Source: Tanytarsus gracilentus (Eukaryota; Arthropoda; Insecta; Diptera; Chironomidae). From it: 64,000 bases of DNA. The stretch covers positions 3,060,501-3,124,500 of the forward strand of contig JAXRKN010000045.1 in assembly GCA_038502055.1 (NCBI GenBank), in the 5' to 3' direction. The position numbers and the translations under genes are program-made. The notes below the pieces were generated by a model. It saw only the letters and a program-made list of their open reading frames with translations. It made no database searches and was not told the origin of the DNA. Positions 47,220-61,200 of the stretch are shown here, one piece after another; positions within the stretch are counted from its first letter, which is position 1, and each line of letters begins with the position of its first letter.

Positions 47220-50200
47220 GACGGCTTTTTAAAATTAAAATTTAATTTGTTATTTTTCTGATTGCAATTTAAGTGACTCAGAAACTTTTAGAACTCAACC
47301 CTAAAATTCAAATTATAAAAAGCCGTTAGGATTAAAAATTAAATAACTTAAACTAAAATGATTAAAAATAAATTGAACACCACCAAATAAAATGATTTAA
47401 AAAATTGAAATTACAATTAAAAATTTTATCAAAAAAATTATAATTTAAACGAAAAGAATAATTGCGTCAAAAAGCTCTCCACGTGTGTTTAAATGCTTTT
47501 GAATTAACATGAACTGAACTGGGCATTATGAAAGAATTACGAAAATTTCGACTCATTTTAATGTCATATGAGCATTCACATGGACGATATTAAATTATGG
47601 AGAAATTATTATCGAAAATATTTTTAGAATCTACTTTCAAACACGTGCACATAGAAGAATAGAAATTGTACATTAAAATTGGGAAAAATCCGAAAATATT
47701 ATTTTTATAACTCACTAATTCAATTTTCAATAAATCATCGAAATCTATTTACCTAAACAAGCAAAAATATCTTCTTTGCATTTTAAAAAATCGCGAATTT
47801 ACTAAATTTTCAAGTCTCACGCAACAATGAAGAAACGTTGAATTATTTATAGACACTGCTTTAAAAATGTGGTGACAAACAACCATCCCACGAAGCATCT
47901 CCAGCTGAATAAACACATTGGAGATTAAAAATTGTCACAAGTAAAGGACGCATGTCAATAATAATTAAATTTTATCCCACGAAAACAAAAAAAAAACAAG
48001 CGAGTTTCGATGACGTAAATTTTTGTCGCTTTATGTTGATGCGTTCGCAACTGTTATGATTTGAATAAAGTCATCCATTATGCAGTCAGTGATCAACTTT
48101 CATATATCAATGAAATTTGAATACCCTGGAACTTGCCTACGCAGCATCTCGATGTCACTATGTCCCCCTCCCCTCCTCCCTCCTAACCAATGAATATCTA
48201 TTAAGGCTCCAAACAGACATGACAGCTTGATCGTCTTAAGGATTCTCAATTTGCTATTTTTATACGCGCTTAGTTTTAATAAGGAGAAAAACATGGTCGG
48301 TAATTTGAGAGAAAATTTATGGCAGATTGACCGAGAAAGGGATGGAGAAAATGCTAAATGAAATAAATTAGAGCTTTTAACGATTTTTTTTCGTGGGGTT
48401 GAATTAAAAATTATTTTTAAAAATAAAAGCTCATGCAAGTACTTTAATTCACCTTGAAATATTCATGAGCCATTCAAAATCTTTAGCATCTGCCATTTAT
48501 GATTATTTAGAAGGTCGAACGCCATCGTGAATAAGAAAATCCGTGAGCCGAAAATTAATTAGTTAATTAATGACGTCGCTTTTAATTAGCAACCATTTCT
48601 ATTGGTAATTTGGAGTAATTATACTTGCTATGTTGAGCAACAATAAATTTCCTAAAAGATTAGTGAACGAGCATCTCGATAATATCACTGGCATTGACAC
48701 AAATGTGACGCAAATAAAAAATTTACTTTAAGTAAAATTTTTATCTATTGACAGTCACTTTCTTGTGCCGTATTTTTAATGTAGAAATATGAACGTATGG
48801 TGTTATGACAATCGATATGTTTGTACATGCGAGAAAAGAGCTTTTACAGTACTCAATTTAACCATTATGACTTGTACAGGGAATTTTCTTTGAAAGCTTT
48901 CGCACGTTTTTTTAATTCATGCATGCGTATAAGATCAGATTTAAAATCAACATGTTAAAATGTCAAAGGTGGAAAAATAAAACATTTTAAAGAATTTTTA
49001 AGCATAAATTTTAAAAAAAAAATAATCAATTTTTTGTAACTCAAAATCTAATTTTTTAGACTCAGGTTCATTGTTTCAAAACAAAGTCTGGCTCTTGATG
49101 AAATTCGACACCTTGCGTGTAATGTTTTCTTTCCCAATTAACTTCCTCGGAATTAATTTGAATTTTCTTCATAAAAAACTTTTCTGGGTTTAATTTTTTT
49201 TCATGAAGTTAAACTTTTTTTGTACCACCATAAATTTCCTGAATGTAAAAACACAACAAAGCACTGTAAATTGTACTCATCTTTCAATTTTATGTGAAGG
49301 CAAACTGCCTCATAATTTAACAAAACATAACCTTCGTACAACAAAGAGAGCGTGTGGGTGTTTAAATTTTTGTACAACTTGCCCCTTCATTATTCATCAT
49401 ATATAAGTCTTCGTCTTCTTCCATTTTTCTCTCTCTCTCGACCATCGGCAAAGTGAAGAATCTTGAAAGTATTTAATTGTGCATTATTTAACTATCTTAT
49501 AGCATACAATTTAGACAAGATAAAGTTTTTTCTCTCTCTCTATTGCAAGAGTACCCATGAACACCCACAACATTGTTCACTCCATTGTCAATCAATTTTC
49601 ATTAACTTGAGGAATAAAAAATTTAAATAACTAAAAGGAAAAAAGGTTGAAAGGAAATTTTTCATATTTTTTAAATGAAATATTTTTGATTTACCGAAAG
49701 CAGAAGAATTAAAAATTTAAAACGCTTCGAATAAAATGAATTTTTTATTCATTCACCACGCGCTCACGTTCGTTCTATTGTTGGTTTAACAACTGTCGAT
49801 TTAGTGCTCACAAAATTTCATTTTATCGATTTTCTTCTTTATAAATTTTAAATGAAATTCAAAATATCCAATTTATATTCCATCAACTTTTATAAAAAAA
49901 AATGCGATGTTGGTATTTTCTAATCCTCAAACTCTTTTATTATTTTCTATCGATGAAAGCTTCGAGCAACTTTTTAAACTTGTTGCTTTCTTGCAGCGGT
50001 CATAACCGTGTTAAATGAGTTTTCGCTCAAAGTTTTGTCACGTTTTCAATATGAGAATTGAACGGAATTGCATAGATGAATGAAATTACTGAGCATTCTG
50101 CAATGCACTGGAGGCTGACATTGACACAACCGTAAATGAGATTGTATTGACGTTATTCGTGGAACTTTTTTTAAAGCAAAATCATTTCTATTTTCATTGC

Positions 50201-52261
50201 AGAAAACTCCTGCTGATTCTCAGAAATTTCCATTCAATATTTTTCTTTCTTTTAAATGTCCTGAAGTTATGTTCATTACGTAAATAAACTTCGATGGTAT
50301 CCTTTCACGATTTGATTATACGACCGGTCAATCTTTCTTTGAGCGAACATGACAAGAGGACCTCAAGGAAAATCGAGACATTTCTCCATTTCTCTTTATA
50401 AACTTTTTTTTGGGAAAAACTTGAACAAGATTAGAAAAAATAAAGTTTTAAAAAATTTTCCTTTCTATTTTTTAATTACTAAAACTTATTTGTCAAAATA
50501 AACGGCAATTTTAATTTAAGAACATTTAAAAAAACTAGTTATCATTTTTTACATCACACATGTGACATAGTCTACGATCCTGAGATTAAGATTTAAGGAA
50601 TTGTTGTAAGCGTAAAAAAAGAGAAGAAAAAAATTAAATAAATTTTGGCGCCATCAAAAAAGTTCTGAATTTGAATATAAATTTTAAGCTATTTTTAAAT
50701 TCGTTTAAATATATTTTAAATTCAAAAATTTAATCTCTTCAATCTCACACAATGAAATTTCTTTAAAATTTAGCAAAATCTTTTATCGTTTGTAAATTTA
50801 CCCAATTTACAGTAAAGCACGTAATAAAATTTTCGTCTCTCTCCTCTAATAATTGTAATAATCCATCATATAATGACATATTAAATCCTTATGATGCGAA
50901 CATTCCACAGCTCGAGGGCACAAAAAGAAGAATTTCGACAAAACTTTTTCAATTCATCAAACGACACCAAGCAAACAGCTCTAATAACTCAGAGATGAAT
51001 AATAAAAATCGTTGTCTGTCTACTTATGAGCTTCCATCTGTTACCGAAAAAAAAAGTTTTCGTTCGTCTTCAGCATGACACTAACAGATTTCATGAGCAT
51101 GAACATTTTCTTTGCACATACGAGAAAATATTTCCCGTGTTTTTATCTTCAATTTCTCTCCGAATTTTTTTTTGTGCGTGTGACGTCAAAGGCACGTCGG
51201 CTTTGCGCTTGCCTCAAACGAAATGAATGAAAGTTCTAAAGTGTGTGTGTTTGTGCGAGAGCGAACGAAGACTATAAGTAAGTGAGGAGATTTTTTGTTG
51301 ATACATAGAGACATTGAAAAGCTCTAGAATGACATGGAAAAAAGCATGCAACAATTGGATATTGGCGGGGATCGCGTGACAGGTTCACATTAATTTTGAG
51401 GTAAAATTTGTGATTTTTTTGAGTTTTTGAGAAGAAAAATAATAAAATTTTATGTTGTGGAAAAAAAACTTTTCTTAAATTTCTTAAAATCATTTAAATT
51501 TTTTTTGAAAACCATAAAATTCCGGTAAACCGATCTAGCTATAAAAATTCGTCAAATTACATCGACATTCGATGCTCAATATCGAATTATTTAGTCTCAA
51601 GCTTTTTCCATGTTCACATCGGACGTATGACGTATGTCATGTTTCATTGCGCATGAGTCAAAAGCACGAAAAACTTTTTCCCGATGTCAAGAAATTTTCC
51701 AACACACTCATTCACTTTTTATCACTCAAATCGACAAGATTAAAAGCAAAAAATGGTGACTGATAAGGAATATTTTTGTTTTTGATTAAGCTATTAAAGT
51801 GGAAAAAAAGAAGAGTTTCATAGAATTAATGAAAGTGAACCGGGGAGCTTCGTTCGACAGAAATTTCTGTCACTTTCCACGAAACTCTCGCGAATAAATG
51901 TTACTAACAATATCATATTGACAAAGACACTGAAAAGCTATTTTGTTCAACACCATAAGCTTCTCTCTCCATTTTTAAATTAAAATTTATTTTTCATCTA
52001 ATTCGTTCATTAACAACTAACGTTTTTTTTACGTTGTAGTGAAAAGTGCGAAAAAAAAGTTTCCTTATCGATTTCTTGTGAAAAGGCGAGAAGAGAAAAA
52101 TAAAAATTTTCATTTTCGTTCATCATAAAATAATTTTTTATTATACCAACACCTTGAAAAATTATCAGCGAGTGCTTAATTGAGTGCAAAAATAATGTGC
52201 TAAAGGCATCAGAAAGAGAAATAAAAAGAACAAGGAAATAAAGTTAGACAAATTTCAGAAT
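47220..52261. other. 5 kb intergenic region between RING gene and amontillado
   Basis: AT-rich, with no convincing gene. It should include promoter sequences of both divergent genes. A TGACGTCA palindrome lies at 51181-51188, ~1.1 kb before the amon ATG. Short open frames here (49203-49406, 51026-51226 and others) have no coding character. Confidence 0.5.
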
Positions 52262-55200
52262 ATGCCAAAACAATGGTGCACCCTTCTCTTGGGACTTTTT
52301 GCTCTGTTATTGACAAACGTGACGTCATCTAAACCATCATCACCGAGTGAATTATTTACGAGCTCATTTCTTGTGCGATTTAGGCGGAGCGTAGACAATC
52401 AGCTTGCTCATGAAATAGCAAAACGAAATGGATTTCATAACATCGGAGAGGTACGTTTTAATAATTCAATGTCTCTTATCTTATCACATCATCCCACAAA
52501 TGTACGTGATGTTTTACATCTGAATAATTAGTTGAAAGGGTTTTTGTGGGCTAAAAAGGGATCAAAATAGATAAAGAAAACCAAATTTATAGCAGCATGT
52601 GCGTTTACAGGTTGGGTCGTAATGAAAAAAGTTTCATTTCGCTTACGAGTTCAACATATGGAAGATGAAATTTGAGATAACTTTTGTGATTTATTGAAAT
52701 GCTTTGAGAGGTTGATGAATTGAAAAGAGCTTTGAGGGAGAAAAGTTTTGTATACTTTTGGATTTTTATTAGCACCTGAAAAAGAGTCAAAGATAGAAAT
52801 TTATTGAAAGTTAAAGTTCAAATTTGAAATTAAAATTATTTCCTTAAAAAATTAGTTAAGCTTTTAATTGTTTGAATCACAAAATAATTTCTTAAATTTT
52901 TGTAACGTTTTTTCGAAAAATCTATTGTGCTTGATTCCGATCCACTTTTTAAATAGTTTGTAATTTTATAAACTTTCAGAGCTTTTGAAATTTATAAAAA
53001 TAGATTTTTCGGTCACACTTTAAATTGACCACATTTTCAACCTATCTAAGCTCAAGTGAAAATTTTCTTTTACTTCATAATCTCCCTCTTAATGACTCAA
53101 TATATAATCCAAAGTATTTCTTCTTTCAAGATGGTTAGGAAATTTATTTCAAGCGTGCTCAAGTCTTTGGTGAGAGAATTTAAGATGGAACATAATAAAG
53201 TTTAATGAAGTGCGATTTGATGAGATTAAAATTTTGTTTCTGTCATGTCGCCTGTTTTTAACAAGACTTTTGGGAGTGATTTGAAGAAGATATTTTATGA
53301 TAAAAGATTACAATAAAGAAATTTTGTAAAAGCATTTTGAGTAAATTACTCCAGAGAGAATTAAAAAATTACTTAAAAAACTCGTGATTACAAATTGTAA
53401 AAAAAGAAATTTAATTTGTATTTTTTGGGAAATTTTTTGAGATAGAAAAAGGTTTTACTAAATTTTCGAGTAATGACTTGAAAGCTTTTATAAATAGTGA
53501 ATTAGATAAAACCTTTTCAAGGAATTTTTGGCATTTGAAAAAGTTCTTTGATAAATAAAATTCACTTACTTACTTAAGGTTAATAATATTAACCTTTTTT
53601 CCTTCTGAAAGACCGAAAATATCTAGAATTAGCTTAAATGTTAGATGAAAAAGCAGGGTTAGGGTTTTTTCGTAGCAAAATACTTTTAAGTAAATTAATT
53701 TATGTAAAATTATTATAAAAGTTTATCTCTTTTTAAATGGATAGAAAAAAGCTTCGAACCAACCCAATTAATTCTTTCAAACTAAACTAAATTTAATAAG
53801 AAAACTATCATTTATGCTTTTGCAGTGTCAATAAAGTAAGGCGGGCCAAAATGTTTCAAGGAAAATTTTCATAACAAAATCTAACAAGTATCAAAAAAAT
53901 CTAATTGGAATTTCAATAATCTTCACTTATCTACCAATATTTTTATTTTTTTATTTTTTACAACTTAACTTTTTTCAACAAATTTGTTTTAAATTTTCAA
54001 TAAAAATTTAATAACTTTTAAAATCAGATCAAAAATTTCCATTTGCAATGGAAAAAAATTATTTTTTACGGTGAGAGTTTTTATTTTTTTGACGCTTTAT
54101 GACGGTTAAATTTGAATTTCAGGTAGATTATTGAAATTCCAATTAGATTTTTTTGATTCTTGTTAGATTTTGTTATGAAAATTTTCCTTGAAACTTTGAA
54201 GTGATTTCCTGGGAAAACTAATCGATTTTCCGGAAAAAATTTTTGGTGTCGCAAATAGTCGAAATTCATAGAGTAGAAAAAACATCACTTGGAGTTCGAA
54301 AGATGAATTTCATATAAAAAACCTGATAAAGTACGGCGGGCTTTCGGGAAAACTTTGAAGGTGGATAACTGGAAAACTAGAGGGTGTCGAAATTTTTTAA
54401 AGAGGTGTCGCAAATAGTCGCAAATATGTCTAAAAGTGTTGCAAATCCCAGCCTGATCTGAGATGTTGGCCCGCCTTACTTTATTGACACCTTTTGCAAT
54501 ATTCTTTATCATAATTCTATTTATTACTTTAGGTCTTATTATTTAAATTAATTATACCAATTTATTGGCATAAAATTCAATAGAATGTTTCTAAAGAAAA
54601 ATGAATTTTCTTTCACATTGAAGAAGGAAATCTTATAAAAGTTTTAAATTTATGATTTTTTGACTCGTTCTTCACTTGCTCATCGAAAACCCACATTTAC
54701 TTTCTAAAGTTAATTTTGTTGAATTTTGATCCCACAAAATTTCAAATGCAACAAATAAAAAAATTAAAAATGATTAGATTGAAACGAGCGATCAAATTTC
54801 ATATAAACTCGAATAAGAAATTTTCAAGTTTCAATTTCAATTCATTGTAAAAGAAATTTCTCGACACGTTTTTCTCGCATATGTTTGCCAAAAAAATAAT
54901 TCAATCTCTTCAAATATAATGACCGACAAAAGCTCTGAGCTATAAGTCCTATGAAATTTTTATTCACAACAGAAGGGACAGTTTTCTTCCTACACACAAT
55001 CGCACCCTCATTTTCTTTGAGTGTCATCTCCAATCTTCTATTCATGGTCAAACTTTTCTGATAAATAAATAATTCAATACTCATCGCATACAATTTCGAA
55101 GGGCTGTAAATTTTGTATAATACAAAGTTAAAATCAACCCACACACAAACACGCGCTTATGAATAAAGTTTCCTTTTTAACTGAAAGCAATAAGTGGTTA

Positions 55201-58200
55201 TGAGGGGAGAGCAAGAGCTTGAGTGCTTTCACCTCGTATACAAAATTTGATTTTCGAGAGTGTTGAGAAATTTCACTTGCTCAAATATGGGTCTAATGCG
55301 ATTGAAATATGCCTCGAAACGATACCGCATGACAACAACAACCACTGTTTGCATTAACTTGTTGAGCTTCAAGAGTACATAAAACTCTCATTTAAGCCTC
55401 TCCTCCCTCACTCCGCCCAATTTCCTACCCATTTCAAATATTTCGCTTTATTAACGAGCAAATAAAATTGCGATACTTAATTGCAAGCAAATATTGTTCC
55501 GCTAAAGTGACATAATTAAAAATTCACTAAGCCGCTTTTCTTAATTAGTGAAAATGTGAACGGAAAAAGGCACAAAGTTTGAAAATATTTGTTCACACTT
55601 GAATTTTTGACTTAAATAACTTTTTAATATATTTAACTTTTAATTAAATTAATTATCCTTTATGCTTGTTTAGACAGTTTTAATTAAAGCTGCAAGAAAT
55701 AATTAATTAAGATGTTTAAATTCTCTTATGGACACAGAGGTGGAAAATTTACCCGAAGAAGAATTTTTTGAGTAAAACTTTAAGTTGCGAAAGTTCAAAT
55801 TTTAACAAAACTTTCACCCTACTTTTTCACGTGGGTTTAAGTAAGTGATTTGAAAACTTTTTGAAATTCTAAACATCATTTAGATACGTAATTAATTAAC
55901 CTACCAAAATTTGCTAAAACTTAATGATCTTTTTGAGCAAAATAATTAGGTATTTCAATAAATTGTTTATTTCATAAAATATTTACAAAACCCTTTTTTG
56001 ATAAAATATTTCAATAAAAATTTCTCGGAATTTAATGCGAAACGTAAACAATTCTTGTTTATTTAAGTGAAAATAAACCAAGAAAGCACTAAAATTTCGA
56101 AATGGAGGTTTCCGCCACCCACCCAATGAGAACAGTCGGCGGTATTAGAATAAAAAGCTCTACGAATGTGTGAAGGCATTTCGATAGCAGCAAATGGATC
56201 ATAAAATTTATTTTTCTCTCCCTAACAACTGACGACTGTGTCCTTAATTCATTGTTAATGGAATTTGCTTGTTTATCGTTCTCGACAGTGAGTGCGAAAA
56301 TTATTTTAATTAAAAGCTTTTTTGCGAGATGTTTAAAAATTGCTTATCAGCAAAATTTATTTAATCGATTTTAATGAAATTTAATTTAAATGCAAATTTT
56401 CACTTCGGGGTTTTTTATCGTGCTAAAATTAGTATTCAGCACGGCGAAAGATACATGCGGGTGTGTGAACCTTCATCAGCAGTCACTCTCTTTATTATGC
56501 ATGTACTGCATCACATATGTGTGTATAAAAATAAATCTCGGAGAGAAATGAAAAAAAAAAGAAGTGAAGCCATTAGACATCACTGCTGCTGTTCGGTCAA
56601 GTAAACATTTCAAGGCACAATTTCGCATTTACAACTGCGATAGATTCGAGTAATATCTTTTCAGTTGCATAGCTTTAATGAATCATGTCGTGCTTGGTGT
56701 CATTTGCAGCCGCAGGGGGAAAAGGTTTTCTTGATACGCAGTAACATACATGAAGAATATGCACTTGAATCAAATTGAGTGAAATACGAGTAAAGAGAAA
56801 AATATGTTATGAAGCTGTTAAAAGCAGAGAAAAAATTCCTGGGGGGTTGCTGAAGGATTTTTTTATTCCATCGACGCGTAATTTTTATTAAATTGAGAAA
56901 CTCTCGAAGGTATCATTTTACATCCTTTTTGGGCTTAGTTCAAGGACTTTGTTGTAATACGTTGCGCAATATTTTTTTACGTTTTGTATTTTTGGTTCGA
57001 TATTTTTTTCTATTCAGCTGAGAATTTTATTTTTAATTTTGGCAGTGCTTTAATTTCAATACAATGAATCAATGATTTAATTTAATCAAGAAGGGATGGT
57101 TTAAAAATTCGTTAAAAAATTTAAACTTCCAGTAAAAAGTGAAATTCAAAAAATTAAAATACGTTACATATTTATACGTTATTTCAGATTTTGTTTATTC
57201 GAAACTTATAACCGCATAAAAACCCAACCCCCTGACTCATCTTGTCTAACATATCAAATTAAAGCTTTATTGAAAAACTTAAAATTAAACCTTTCAGCAT
57301 TTTGCAATCAACTTTTTAATGTAACTTTTTTAATTTAGTATAAAACGCTGCTGAAACTTGACATGGAATGTATGACACATGTAAATCAAATATGTACATT
57401 TTCAAGTCGTATGAATAATTTCCATGAAAAGTTTTCTCACATTTCAAAGTGCAAATAAAACTTCTAAACAGCTCGTTGAAAATTCTTGAAAAAAAAATTT
57501 CTCTCTCGCAATTTTCTGAGAAAATTAAATTAATTTGCAGAATTGAATGGATGCATAAGTAAAGATAAAGAGAAAAGTAAATTTCATTTTGATTAAGTCG
57601 TTAGCAAGTCAATGAAAGCAAACGAGTGAAAGAATTTTTAATTTGCTTTCTGAACTTCTTTTATTAATGCAAACTTTTTTTAAAGCTTTCATATGGTTGA
57701 AATAATAAAGTTACCACTGAATATTTTTTTAAAAAAAAGCTAAAATTTAATGGATTTTCAGCAAAAAAAGAGGAGAAGTTTTTATTGTAGGATTATTACT
57801 TTTTATGAGAATTTCTGAGTGCGATAATCCGATTATTATGACAGCAAAAGTATGCCGTAATCAAATTGATAAAATTATATTTTTTCCCTTCTCGCAACAC
57901 TCTGAAAATGTAATGTGATGGACGTTTGAATACGTTGCAAAGATAAACTTGATTATCACAGCCTGTTAACAATGTTATATTGCTCTTCTCGATATGATTT
58001 CGTTTTTATTCTTCCTCTGTGCGTCATGAATATTCAACATTCAATATGTAACGTCATGCGATAAAGATAAAAGATTTATTTTGATTGAGCATCATTGACA
58101 AACAGGTATTTTATGTATAAGGCATTACTTTCATGGTTGTGGAACTTAATTTTTTTCTACGTATGAATAAAAAAATTTTGTCGTAAAATCAGATAAGAAT

Positions 58201-61200
58201 TTAAATTTAAGAGGAATTCAGGTATTTTTGAAGAATGTAAATCAAAAAGATTCATGAAAATAAAATAATTCAAATTTCCATGAAAGCTTTAATCTGTTTC
58301 CATATATGTTAAAACTTCAATTTATGAACACAATTTAAGTAATTTGTATCATGACAAATTATATTGCATTCATTGTGCTTTATTTAAAAGTTTCAGAGCT
58401 TTCGGTTTTAAATTTTAATAAAGGAAATTTTAATGAAACTAATTATGATAAGAAAATGCATTTTGTTTCATCACATGAAGAGCTCTTACAATTATTTTCA
58501 AGGCGAAACTCATTAAACTTGTTCAAAACACAAGACGAAATAATTTCTTTAATTATTTATATTCGAATTTTTAATGAAGTTTTCAATTAAAATAATGACA
58601 ATAATTGATGCTTCTCTCCTGATTTACAGCATTCAAGTTGAAATGTGTTTCAAGGGTGTGTGCGATGTGAACTGAGAAGACTTTTTTTATAGCTCAATAT
58701 CTCTTTCCTTCTTACATCACTTTGTTTCCTATTCGGGTCACGTTTCTAGTTCATTTATTAAGGTTGATATATTTGTTATGTACTGTGGAGCTTTCCTTCT
58801 TAATTTAGCTCATTCTAAAGCTCTCTTGTTGCTGTTTATTTTCTTTTCGAGTGTATGAGTCAACATAAAAGTCACACACACGAGTTCGGCTGCTAGTGGG
58901 TTTGAATTTTTCGCATTTTTTAAAACTTCAACTTCACATTTTTTTGTAATTAATATCAACGAGATGTTGTCAATGAAAATGTGAAAGCCGGAGGTGTAGT
59001 TAAAAAGCAAAATGTTCGTTTTGAGCGAGGGCACAACAAAGGCTTCACCTTGAATGTTTAAAAAGTTCAACGAGGGAGTCAAAGCCGCTTAGCTTTGAAC
59101 AAAAACTATGTGAAGAATGAAGAGAAATGTCGAGAATGCCATTTATGCAATCTAAAAAGCATTATGTGCTGAAGTCTTTCAGAACTGTGCAACAAAAAGC
59201 TTTCTTTAAATTTTTAATGTGCTTGGTCATATTTGTTTTATGTTTAGAAAAGATTGCGCAGTAAAAAGTAGCATCGCATTAAATGTGGGCAGGACAAGAT
59301 AATAACGTTATGTCAATATTTTGGCGTGGTATCAAACAATTTTGCTCACTGAGATGTTTTTCACTCGAAAATGTTTTGCAATTTAGATAAAAGCTTATGT
59401 TAATAGTCCTCAAGGGAATTTTTGGCTTTCGAGGGTTTTGAATTTTATGGTAAACATGCAATTGCGAGGTGTGTAATTATAAATGTTTTGATTTTTTTTA
59501 ATCAAAAATGTAAAAATTGCGTGCGTGTTAAGAATTCAAGCAAAATCTTTTTTTTCTAGGAAAAATTGCGTCATTTTTATGAAACATAACACCTGTCTTT
59601 TGTATTATTCAACTTTCTTTTAAAAATAACACCGAACCCTTTTTCGAAGACTCCTTGCATATTGATATCAAAATGAGTCGGATAAATTTACATTTTGCAA
59701 AAAATATTTTTCCTCTTTCTTTTAAAAGGAAAATTAATTTAAAGCTTGTCACTCTGTCTCATTGCAACAGCTGACCGTTAATATTTCATTGAGACAGAAT
59801 GAAATGCTTGTTGAACGACAAAAAAACACACACAATCACAAGTTTCTTGAAAAATATAAAAATAATTTTGAAGCCCTAAAAATAAATCAAATCATCTTAA
59901 ATTCTCTGAAAATTTTTCCCTTCCTCTTTTATTGTTAAAAATTGTACAAAAAACGTCAATGTCTCATTAAATTTTCGCAAGACGTATTTTTGCGAGCTAA
60001 AAATAAAGCTATAGCTTAACCTATACTGACAGCATTCACAAAATTCTCCGACATTTTTTTCGCTATCACATCTGCAGCATCCATAATTAATCAGAAAGGT
60101 TTTATTTGTAAAGCTTTTACGTTGAATTGAGATGGAAAAATTTATTTTTGGATTTTCTTTTTACATCATCTTAAGTTCATGAAGCACAATGCCGGGTTGA
60201 GTTTACACTTTTAAGTGAAGCAAGTAATTAAAGCTAAAGATTAATGTAAAGATATCGCGTTTCATGAGCTTCGCTTACGGTTGTCACTTTTTGCAACACA
60301 AATGGGTGTGGAAGATCTTAAAATAGCAAACTCGAGTGAACATCGCATCAAGAGATTCACCAAGAAAAGGTGGAAAAATAATTGAGCTTTGAAACAAAAC
60401 CTTTTTGATGTTACCCACCACTAATGCCACTTTTCACTTTACATTTTTGCAGCTTCCAGGCAGTGCTGGAACAGAATTTCACTTTCGACACAGCAGCTTA
60501 CCGCATGCGAGAACAAGAAGAAGTATAACACACACGAGGATCCTCAAGAAAGAACCCTTAGTAAGTTTTGCACCATATTTCAACATCAAAACCTGCTATG
60601 CATAGGCTTTGTATCTAATTATTTTGTTGATTTTGGAAAACTTTTGTGATTAAGCATCTTTTTTTATTTATTTAGGCTCTAATTAAATAAAAAGCCAAAA
60701 ATTTCTCCCTTAATTATTCAACAATTTCTCGCACATGGTTCATGAAAAATTTATCGTGAATTCATTTTCAAGCTTGCTCGTGTTTCAGAGAAAACGCTTG
60801 CCTTTGACATTTTCATCTCTCTTTTTTCATGAAATTGAAACCTAACATTTGAACTTTTGGTAATTTTCATCGTAAACTTTTTAAAGGGCTTTTGTTAAAA
60901 ATTTATAAAGTAAAATCTTTTGAGTCTTACTAAGCATCAAATTATCCGTTGGAAAAGTTCTTGATTAAAATCTAATTTAAAGTTTTTAATTTTTTTGATT
61001 AATTTATTTTAGTATTTTTTTCCTGGAATTTGATTAGTTTATGTAAATTTTATAGACTTTTATAATTTTTAATTTCAAATTATTTTAAATAAATTTTCTA
61101 AAAAATTCAAACTTTTGAACAAAAAATTTTATTCGCTGGCATTAGGAATTCCTGGAATTTTATTCGCTCCTAATTGAAATTCCTGGAATGTTTTTTAAAA

